64,000 nucleotides of DNA from Allacma fusca (lineage: Eukaryota; Arthropoda; Collembola; Symphypleona; Sminthuridae), in the NCBI GenBank assembly GCA_947179485.1, contig OX359250.1, positions 46,101,450-46,165,449 on the forward strand. The letters run 5' to 3'. The translations under genes and the position numbers were made by a program. Below are positions 48,101 to 56,731 of this stretch, piece after piece. How positions within the stretch are numbered: the first letter of the stretch is position 1; every line of letters begins with the position of its first letter. The notes under the pieces were generated by a model. The model was given only the letters and a program-made list of their open reading frames with translations. It searched no databases and had not been told where the DNA came from.

Positions 48101-49271
48101 AACATATATGGGATATGGGACACCCTGTGCATAGTGCCACAAATAAATTCCCCTCATCAGCCCGGAGAAGGGGCAACTGTAAAAGTAGATTCGATTCCCC
48201 ATTTTGTAGCAAAGTTTCTTACCGATTTTTCAAGATTTGTTCCATCCTCGTAGTTCGTTTTTGAGGCAGCGGCCAAGAAAGTAAAGCAAAGTCAGGATTT
48301 ATTTTCAGTTTCCGCATCTTTCAGCTGTAAAACTTCTGAAATTTAATTTCCCTAATTTTGTAATTATATCTAATTTTCTATATTTTAACAGTTATCCTTT
48401 TTTCATCTACAGGTAAAATGAACTAACCATAAGCATAAGTGCCATTATCCATTAAAGCAAAATTGGTTATCTAAAGTTTCCACTCAAAACAGAACGAGCT
48501 TACGTACATATATATATGCAAATGCAATAAACATACTAAAAGAAGTGACTAGTTCATTTTTCTTGAAGAATTTTCACCTAGTCCATGTCTTGGAATTTTA
48601 TGAAACTGCAGATTGTTATTTTGCCTTTAATCGGCAACGCATGGTTTCTTTTACTCTTCACTGAGGCTATGCACTACCAAGGTATCTGGTTGATAATACT
48701 AGTAGCAGTTACAAACTTTTAAGGATGTCAAGCATTGTTAATGGTAGAGTGTCATCGCATTATCTAGTGAGTCTTCCACACTTGTCTGTCGCGTAGAGGA
48801 TTTTCTAATGTAAGTTCCTCGCCATAGTTAGCATTACAATACCCAGGTTAAACAAATTGTAACGTATTTCTTATGTAACCAAGCTAGTGTAATTATATTT
48901 GATTACTGCAAAAACTTTTGTAACTGAAAGTCAGTGCTAGCCCCGACAATGAGTTATGTGACAAGTGACAAGAAAGCATATTCACAATCATAGGACACCT
49001 GGAATTTGGCTTGTAGGGTTTGTATGAATTAACACAAAATAAAGTTCTAATCAATACACTGTTATATCATCAGATCCGGGTGCCTATGGTAGTGGAAAAT
49101 AAGCTCGACAAGAAGGAGAGTAAGGAGGTTCCGTTTTACTTTCCTGAGGAAGACGATGATGAGCCTGTGTGTGACAACGCCATAGCAGTGAAAGGTTTCG
49201 CGGACAGTGACGACGGCGAAGGTTGGTGGACTTCTGCTAAAAAGCTGGTTCGTAAATCTTTGTTCTGGTAA
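42189..49271 (+). CDS. ARMC1: Armadillo repeat-containing protein 1
   Basis: ARMC1 is a small armadillo-repeat protein found in cytosol and on mitochondria, implicated in mitochondrial distribution and the MICOS/MIB network. Exons are 42189-42521, 43420-43583, 43694-43892, 46862-47047 and 49074-49271; the phases (0, 2, 0, 0) fit and give 360 codons (359 aa; human 282). Exon 2 is armadillo-like (FLSLCLASNSDKVLVGVLKVINVLV). Exon 4 matches the human ferredoxin-like segment (ALVRIDGVISIAFNPEQHLCIVRSRNVRPEVL against [33 protein letters not shown]). The C-terminus SAKKLVRKSLFW parallels human NFLSRSFYW. The acidic N-terminal 85 residues are extra. AATAAA at 49420-49425 fits polyadenylation. Introns 3 and 4 are full of hAT and other TIR elements. 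Confidence 0.9.
44104..44717. mobile_element. Non-autonomous hAT element with GGATCGGATA-rich ends (ARMC1 intron 3)
   Basis: Ends TAAGGCTTCCATCCGATCGG and CGGTCGGATGGAAGCCTTA are inverted repeats. Flanking 8-mers GGTTGCAC (44096-44103) and GGTTACAC (44718-44725) differ by one base. Both ends are arrays of (C)GGATCGGATA / TATCCGATCCG units. No transposase. Confidence 0.83.
45330..45361. repeat. Perfect 32-base palindrome
   Basis: Both strands read AAGGTTCGGATATCCG then its complement, with a perfect centre CGCG. Just outside, TTTTTAACTTTTGG (about 45232) pairs with CCAAAAGTTAAAAA (about 45317-45330), a stem next to the palindrome. Its core GCGGATATCCG is the same motif that is repeated in the hAT element at 44104-44717. 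Confidence 0.85.
45737..46281. mobile_element. Non-autonomous hAT element with CCCGAACCCG-rich ends (ARMC1 intron 3)
   Basis: Ends TAGAGGTG and CACCTCTA sit inside a perfect 8-bp duplication TTTCAAAT (45729-45736 and 46282-46289). Subterminal regions are arrays of CCCGAACCCGG / CGGGTTCGGG, much richer in GC than the surroundings. No transposase. Confidence 0.88.
46352..46591. mobile_element. Fragment of the GGATCGGATA-type hAT family
   Basis: The stretch is packed with ATCCGATCCG and GGATATCCGCGG. Its right end GATCCGATGAAGACCTTTA resembles the right end of the element at 44104-44717 (GGTCGGATGGAAGCCTTA). No matching target duplication, so boundaries are approximate. Confidence 0.5.
47362..48128. 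mobile_element. TIR element with CAGGGTG ends (ARMC1 intron 4)
   Basis: The left end is TACAGGGTGCCACATACC and the right end ATATGGGACACCCTGTGCA. The inner arms are inverted copies for about 150 bases: both carry TTTCCCCTA, a GGGACAAC/GGGGCAAC block, TGCGATTCCCC and a run of TTTTTCAAAATTT, or complements. No transposase, and no clear target duplication. Confidence 0.6.
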
Positions 49272-49419
49272 CTCCTAGAGTAACCAAATCATTTTGTTCC
49301 AAGGAGACGCTCAAACGTTTGATTATTAATTGCAAAAGTATCAATTATTACCCCCTGTTTTGAATATAGGCATGTAGTGTAACTGTTAAGTTTTCTATGT
49401 ACTTTTTTACCAACTACAA

Positions 49420-49425
49420 AATAAA
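49420..49425 (+). terminator. Candidate polyadenylation signal of ARMC1
   Basis: AATAAA on the + strand, about 150 bases after the ARMC1 stop codon at 49271. Confidence 0.55.
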
Positions 49426-50386
49426 GACAAAATTATTATTACTTGGACATTAATAATTCATGGTTTTACTACGTAGCCATAATCTATGTATCATAATAAA
49501 TACAATGAATAGTCGTACGACCCAGATATATCCCCGGGGTATACATATATCATGAGTGAAGTTTTTTACACTCGAAGTTTAGAAACTCACACCATCAAGA
49601 ATCTTTTGGTTAGAAAGAGCATACTCACAGAATCTTGCTTTCAAAACAAATCTCTAGTGCAATATCAATAAACACAGAAATATAAATTCCTGGAGATACA
49701 AGGTTACTTAAAATTGGAACAGCTTCCTTAAAAGCTAACGATCAACGATTTCCTCTGGTTAACTAGGAGCTACTGCTACATTTGCAGAATAACGACTATC
49801 ATTATTGTGATTTCCCACCCAATTAAACTTTCTTTGAATTCTTTCCCTTCCTAAAGTCTGACGCTAACCAGTAACGTACAATTATTACACAATAACAATA
49901 ATTTTAAATTATCAGTTATCACTAGGATAAAATAAGAATCTTGACAACAATAACCCTCTTCATTAGTGCTTTAAATTGAGAGGGTCTAAAGATTTCCGGA
50001 AGGCTTTATGGAATAAAATAGTACCAACACAACCAGAGTCGAGGACTATAAAATTTGCAACCTGGCTGATTATGTATTATGTATGTAAAATGACTATGCA
50101 CTACCACTATTCGTCTAAATTAGGTTCATTTAAAAATTAAATTATGTAAGCTAGTGTTTTTTATCATTACGAAAAATCAATAATATTGTATTTAAAAATA
50201 TAACCTAAATATTTTTTGTAGCCTTTGACTGACATTTCTTAATAAATAAAGTGGAGTTATGTCAACAAGTATCCTGTCTCCGCGGGCTATAATCTTTTTA
50301 AATTCAATTAGTTAATTTGCATCTTTATAGGTCATCAATGCCTTAGCATTATTCTGAAACTGATGAATCATTACAGCATCTACGAG

Positions 50387-50541
50387 CAGGGGTGGATTTA
50401 CCCTGGCCGGGCCAGGATACACAATTTAGGGCCAGGGTTAAAACAAATTATCGAAGGCCCTCAGAGTAAAAGTGGAAATACCCACAAAGCCATTTTGAGG
50501 ATTAGAGCCAGGATAAAAATTATTGTATTAATCCACCCTTG
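50387..50541. mobile_element. Very short hAT-like MITE (155 bp)
   Basis: Ends CAGGGGTGGATT and AATCCACCCTTG are inverted repeats with one mismatch, flanked by a perfect 8-bp duplication TCTACGAG (50379-50386 and 50542-50549). The interior repeats GGCCAGGGT / GAGCCAGGAT motifs. Confidence 0.82.
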
Positions 50542-51082
50542 TCTACGAGATTTATGTTTTACGACGAATTTGACTTATCTTCCTTTCCACGATTCTCCGC
50601 ATTTGTAAACTACCACGTTACAATAGCAGTCCAGAAAATTGGATCTTTGCTCATTGTTGATTGTGAATCCAGATAAATTCATCACAACACGTTCGTAAAT
50701 AGTTCGCTGCTACAATCATATTTCTCGATAATTAAAGAATGCAAAACACAAGAATTGTTGGATTTAAGAAAATCCAAAGGAAGTTCTAAAGGCCGATAAA
50801 AAATATCTTAAAAGATTTGTTAAAAAAATTACACAATATTTTTACATGCATCATTACAATAGAATTAAGAATACATAGGTGACAGACAGAGAAACTATGA
50901 GTGATTGCCACTCGCAGTGTTTTTCAACGAACAGTAAGAAAAATAAAACCACTATATTGAATGTCTCTGCATAGTCGTCGTAAATTTTAATTTCGAAGTA
51001 CTTCCGTCGCACTCGCAAAAATATGAAAAAGTATGCGACCTTTGAATTCAGTAATTCAACCTGAAGTAGAAATTACGAGCTA

Positions 51083-54000
51083 TTATTTGTCTTTTGACTC
51101 CCAACCACTGTCCCAGGACCAGTCGTCAGATTTCCGATTGGACGTAGATGATTTTTCCGACCTATGAGAATTCTGTGACTGGTATCCTCCACCTCCACCG
51201 GACTCCCAGTCAGCGCCCCAGTCATCCCAACTTTCGGACGACCTAAAATCACAATAAATAATTTCCATCCACATTACTACACGGATCAAATTCTAAATAA
51301 CCAGAAATAGGGTATGACTGTATAGAATATAATAGTTGTAATTTTCCTTTTTTGTTTAAATCGACTCACTTCTTTGATGCAGCAGACCTATTCTCGCCAC
51401 CACCACCCGCTCCTGTGTTGAATAGAGAACTGCGCTCCGTTGGAGAAGTATCAGGGATTTCTTCGTGACCATAGTAGGACTGGGAATGGGTTAAATTACC
51501 GCTGGATGCAGAAGCCACGATGCTGGAAAATCCATCTTTGAAACCTTTTCGACTCAGCTCAGACACCTGAAGCATAAAATGAGCAAACGTTTGAATTAAC
51601 GAAGAATCGATTCAACTCCTACGGTTGTTTCACACAGCTTCACACTGGTGATTTTATTCACATAAATACTGTGCACATTTTCTAAAATTAGTAATTATAG
51701 GTAGTAAATTCTCAGAACGACATTTAGTACAAACTCAAGGAAAATTCAAAAATTCCCTTGGAGTTCAAAAACTCATTGTCTGACATCAACATTTTTTATT
51801 ATTTCTAAAATGTTCGATATAACAATAACAGGTAACATTAGTACAAACGAGCAACGTAAATATTCAGCTCTTCAGCACTATTCACTGTCCATGTGACAAA
51901 CATAACCATTGAGATCGTGCAAAACGCTAAACTAACTGACAGTCTATTCACATTCTATTTTTCGTGGTTGAATAGGTCCCAAACAGCGATTGTAGAGTCT
52001 TGGGAGCAAGTAATCAGCCAATGATGATCTGTCTGAGGATTTAAGATAAATGCTGCTGCCGTAATCGAGTGAGAGTGAAAGGTTAGGACAGCAAGGGGTT
52101 TCATTCTTGGAAACGAAAATAGTCTGACACGTCTATCAGCTCCACAAGTTGCAACAATACGTCCATCTTCTCGGAAACAAATGCATGTTGTTCCAGCGTT
52201 TGTAATTTTAATAACATTTTGAAGAAGCAACTCGGATAACTGGAACAGGTACAAGTTGCGATGCGATGTGCCCACCAGTAGTTGATCAGATATTTGGTCA
52301 TGGTCGCAACAGAAAGGAACTTCAACATTCTCAGGGACTTCTCTACTATTAACTTGCCCTTCCTTTTCAGCTTCTAAACAAGCTTTGGAGACCAAGGAGA
52401 AAGTACTCATACTGAACACGTAAACACTGCCATCCTCACTTCCACAAACCACCAAGCCTTCGTTAGTTTCCACGGCCTTGATAAAGGTGAGTGGAGGTAT
52501 ACTGGGAAGAGCTGTTGATTCCAGCAATTCCATGGAGAGGATTTTGCAATGATTTTCGCTGCTAAACTTTCCAACAGCCGGATACACTAACATATTCTTA
52601 GATAAAAATATGTCCGAATGGCAGAAACCCGGGTGAGTAGACTGTGAAAATGTTTTTACGGTCGAAACTGTAGAAAGGCCTGTCAAACGGTGCAGACCGT
52701 CTGTCCGGGAGTGAATGTAAGTAATTATGTCACGACTTTCCTGATCTACAACAAGCGTTCCCCAGTTGCAATTCTGCAAACTTGAGTCTTCTTTGAGTAC
52801 AACTCGTCGGCTGTTAAAATCCCAAATTTGCATACATCCTTGAGCTGTGACGGTCCCAAATAAAAATGGTCGTCTATGAGTTACCCCATGTAAGACACCC
52901 AACTCGAAGAGCTTAGACGCCACTTGACTACTTAGAACAAACAAGTGTGTCACAAATCCTTGCTTGGATGTCAGCATAAATTTAGGTTTCGGTGGGATCT
53001 TTTGTTCCACTGTCTGAACACAACATTATTAACATTTTACATTGTTTCAAGCCACCTTACAGAAACTCTACAACACTACCTAGGTAGGTATACTGTACCA
53101 TGTAACAGTTTCTCATAGTCAGCAATTCGGCTAACTTTTATAGTTATACTTCAATAATAATTATATAAATACTTCACACATTCCTCAAAGCTTACCTTTT
53201 CAGTGACAGATCCTCCTAGTTCAGCAGCTTTTTGAGTAGCGATTTCGCTTAGCTTGGCAGCATTTTCACTGGCTTTAGAGGCAACTTTAGCAGCTGCCGA
53301 AGAAAACAGGCTCCAACCTTGAGTCAGAGATGACAACGTGGTATCCAATAGATCATTTGATGCTGCTTTAGGTTGAGGGTCCATTGAGTAACCGAATCCA
53401 GTGTACCTTCCTCCTTCTGTATTTAAATCACACGGGTGTCATGATGACGGGATTTCGTTAACCTTTGCAATCAACAAGAGACAGGTAAGAAAAGTTGTAC
53501 CTGCTGGGGTAAGGTCCAAAGAACGAGCAGCATTTTCCAACTTCTTTCGATCCGCGTATGAGACATTTCCAGGAGGTCCATTCTGGTAAGAGTTTGAACC
53601 GTACTCTTCACTTTGTTGGTAGCCAGACGAGTAGGAGGATGGACTGTTATTATTTTTAGGAAATGTGGGAGTGGAAGTACTTTTAGGAAAATTTTTAGCT
53701 GCATTATTATTGTTACTGCTTATTGTGTTATTATAATTAGACACATTCGACGACGAAGACCCACTGCTCTTTTTCGATCCTTGCGAACTAGTAGGTTTCT
53801 GCTTGCTTTTTGACTCACTCCACGCTTCTCCTTGCGCTTCAGTTTGAATCTAGATTCCAGTTTAACAAAATTGAATCTACCAAGTTTAAAACTAAAACAA
53901 TCAGTTCCATCTTCCAATGCACAGCTTGGGAACTGCAATAATTCTAAATCTCATACAGCCGTTCAATTAAAACTAATACCTTATCACGATACAAGGCTGC

Positions 54001-55294
54001 AGCAGACGTATTGTATTTTTGTTGTAGATTTAAATTATCATCCCAATCCGGCTGAGACTCCAAAAATTCTCTAGCTTTTCGGTTGCCACCGACCTGCGCA
54101 TAAAGGAAATTAAAATCATCAGATTTTTCTTATATTATATCTACATTCCACAATGACTACCGAATATCCAAAATAAAAACAATTAAATCAATAAGCATTA
54201 AAGTTATGCTGAAGTTAGGAGTTCTAGAAAGTCTCGGAACTCGTCGAAACAATGAATGATGTATCATATAATGTTGTTTGTTTAGTTTCTTTTTCAATAT
54301 ATTGAAAAAGTTGCTGTACAATGAAGGATTTCACCGAACCAGTGTCGACTCAATCAAATGAATGATAATACAAGGTCAGCTAATTTCTAAACTTCACTAC
54401 TTCACTGCCGTCCATAGATTGCATACTCCCGCAAGAACTAAAAACTACAACTTTAGATTGCCTCTCCTACAAAAAATACTGATCTGATAAAAAATCTTAG
54501 ATACCATTATTCCATGCACACACTACTCTCAATTCCAAAGGTTTTTACAATCTTTCAAGGGAAGATTTATACGTCACTTAGAACGACTCAAGTTCAAAGT
54601 CTGCCTATTTATTGTTAGTAGTCAGCGACAAGTACGAATGATATGCCAAACCTTCATTTTTTCCAGTTCAATGTCCTTCCATTTGTCCATCGTGACAGAT
54701 CGTACGAATGACAGATGCACACCCAGACCTCTGTGCTTTCCAGAGCACTCCAAGCATATCCAGATCCCATATGTAACGGATACCCACTGGGGATTATGAG
54801 CTCCACATTCGAAGCATTTCTGTAACAAAAACAACACACAATTTACTTTCGAGCAAAAACCTACCATACTGCCACCATTTAAATCCCTACACCCATTACC
54901 ACAAGAGTCAGAGCCCCTCATTTACTCCACACGCCAAAAAATTAATTTGATCACTTTCCAAAATATGTAAGTTAATTTCGACAATAATAATTCGACATTT
55001 TGAATCCATCTGAATCTATACAGAGGAAGCCTTTTTCACTCATTATCCCCTTAAAACAATAACTAAGCTAATCGCACTCGACGAGGCCACATCACCATTC
55101 CATGACTGTACACATTGATTGGAGCGGCCCAAAGGTCAAAAATAACTGAACGTGGATTCAATTCCATATGTTTGAAATGAGCCCTGATTGTTGGGATGAC
55201 GTAGAAGAGAAGATGACACAAATCTAGAACTTACATTGTTGTCGTCCTTATGGCGAAGTTCTTGCAAACTTCTTCTGCTTCTTGGACTGGCCAT
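51083..55294 (-). CDS. ARFGAP1: ADP-ribosylation factor GTPase-activating protein 1
   Basis: ARFGAP1 stimulates GTP hydrolysis on Arf1 at the Golgi and so drives COPI coat turnover. Minus-strand exons are 55294-55235, 54819-54652, 54093-53980, 53849-53501, 53416-53196, 51566-51370 and 51242-51083. Phases fit at all six junctions and give 423 codons (422 aa; human 406). The start MASPRSRRSLQELR matches human MASPRTRKVLKEVR. The zinc finger is CX2CX16CX2C (Cys22, 25, 42, 45) with the catalytic arginine at residue 50 (CSGKHRGLGVHLSFVRS). Exon 4 is Ser/Asn-rich linker. Exon 5 has YTGFGYS and an amphipathic, Ser/Thr-rich segment (about 253-286, DTTLSSLTQGWSLFSSAAAK) like the curvature-sensing ALPS motif. 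The C-terminus is rich in Trp/Asp (WDDWGADWE, DDWSWDSGWE), as in coat-binding tails. Intron 5 contains the GNB1L homolog on the same strand. Confidence 0.93.
51795..51800 (-). terminator. Candidate polyadenylation signal of GNB1L
   Basis: AATAAA on the minus strand, about 155 bases after the GNB1L stop and still inside ARFGAP1 intron 5. It supports a separate transcript end for the nested gene. Confidence 0.5.
51955..53116 (-). CDS. GNB1L: GNB1L homolog, nested in an ARFGAP1 intron
   Basis: GNB1L is a WD40 protein; in vertebrates it has been linked to stability of PIKK kinases such as ATR. The main exon is uninterrupted from 53013 to the stop at 51955 (352 codons). WD-type repeats are visible (GCMQIWDFNSRRVV, DGSVYVFSMSTF, DRRVRLFSFPRMKPLAVLTFHS, DSTIAVWDLF). 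Human GNB1L has IRVFHWRTMQPLAVLAFHS in the same place and is 327 aa. Similarity begins upstream of the first in-frame ATG (PPKPKFML against PPPDPQFVL), and in-frame stops lie just before, so the exon is probably spliced at 53013. The best candidate first exon is 53116-53099 (ATG to a GTACAG donor, phase 0, 85-base intron), preceded by TATAAAAG at 53142-53135. AATAAA at 51800-51795 (minus strand) is 155 bases past the stop. The WD40 exon is secure; the start is not. Confidence 0.85.
53135..53142 (-). promoter_or_regulatory. Candidate TATA box for the nested GNB1L gene
   Basis: TATAAAAG on the minus strand, 18 bases before the candidate start codon at 53116. It lies in ARFGAP1 intron 5. The spacing would give almost no 5' UTR, so this is tentative. 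Confidence 0.3.
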
Positions 55295-56731
55295 AATCTC
55301 CGGGAAATTGTCGGATTATTATTAATATTTTTGGCAAAGGAAACTCCAAGGAACGAAAATTTACTACTCTACTTGAGACAAGTCTGCCTTCCTATATTTT
55401 GGATAAATGAATATTGGGAGTTGGAATTGGAAAGGATGAGTGAGGAAGATGATTTCTTTTGAAAGTTTGAAAGCCGAGGACGAGGGAGCTTGTCACACAG
55501 GATTCAGGATCCTTATTTCCTTAAAGAGATAATAATTGCGTCCAAATGGTCAAGAGACAGGGACAGAGGGAATGAGTGAGAGTGTGAGTGTGAGTGTGTA
55601 TGCTGAAATATGGGACACGTCCAGTATCACTCTACCACTGAAACACTGTTCGTATCCACGTAATGTACATAATCTTCTTCCTCAACGTGAACTGTGCGAA
55701 GGAACCGTGAACCGAACGGAACAACTGTACATTTTCATACACACACACACACTCACACACACACAAAATACTATGTACTTAGAGTCAGTAATGTTAAGTT
55801 AACGTTGTGTAGTACGCCTTAGATATTGAGTCCTAGAATGTAATCTATATCTATAGTACAGGTTTTTTAAGCACATTCTCTCTCAACACGACTGACACAG
55901 ACACAGACTCTATATATGAGATTTGAGACTATATATGAGAACCATGTGACCATGAAGCGGATGTCCTTAATATTTCTATGCCCTCAACATTTCAATTTGT
56001 TCAAATATAACGTTACTAGCAGAAGGGCCTGCTTCAACGGAGAGACTACTCGGGGCTCATGTAAAATATCATTATTGAGCGGATTTCGAAATTCTCCACA
56101 AGGCCGAGTTCAATGTTACATTTAGTATCTAATTACATTTTTGTTTTATTAATTTGCTATAAAACCATATTTTGAAGAAAGTTGAAAAGTAAAGTGCTCT
56201 GCAAGCAATTTCACACAAATCCAAGGGATCTACGTATGCAATTGAAAGATGTAAAAATACAATAGGGGCAAAATGATCTAGAGTAAGATTTAGAGATGGA
56301 GAGTAAGGCTGAAATGGGGCAGGTAGAGATAGAGCGAGGACCGTTAAAAATAAGGAACGGGACGAGCGGCAGAGGAGAACAAGCTACGAGAAAGGAAGGA
56401 AGTAGTTCAGGAAGTGTGGTGAATTTTTAGGATAAGGACTAGGAAAGGTAGGGATAGGTTGTGAGTAGATGGATGGGATTTTAGTAATAAGGACGATTAA
56501 AAAGTGACCGTGAGGACAATTCCAAGATGGCTGATCTCATCACTCAAGTGAACTATATGGGTCACAGAGAAGGAAAATCGTTTGTCCGTTAATTTTGTAT
56601 TATACTCTTATCCGTTATAAATGGCATTTATTCTAGAGGTATAGTCACTATAGAAAATATTCCGTTTAAACTACAAAATGGTCGTTCCTATGGACGATTT
56701 ATTAGTTAATTAGCTGAAATGAGAAGAATTA
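55295..56731. other. Upstream region of ARFGAP1; no other gene recognised
   Basis: The ARFGAP1 promoter should lie near its left edge. There is a (CA)n tract at about 55738-55766. At 56280-56500 the sequence turns purine-rich (GGAAGGAAG-like), possibly the 5' untranslated part of the Gypsy element that follows. Confidence 0.4.

Larger units (their letters stand above)
49272..51082. other. Intergenic between convergent ARMC1 and ARFGAP1 3' ends
   Basis: No gene recognised. It holds the ARMC1 3' UTR with AATAAA at 49420-49425, a 155-base hAT-like MITE at 50387-50541, and the 3' UTR of the ARFGAP1 homolog at its right edge. Confidence 0.5.
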
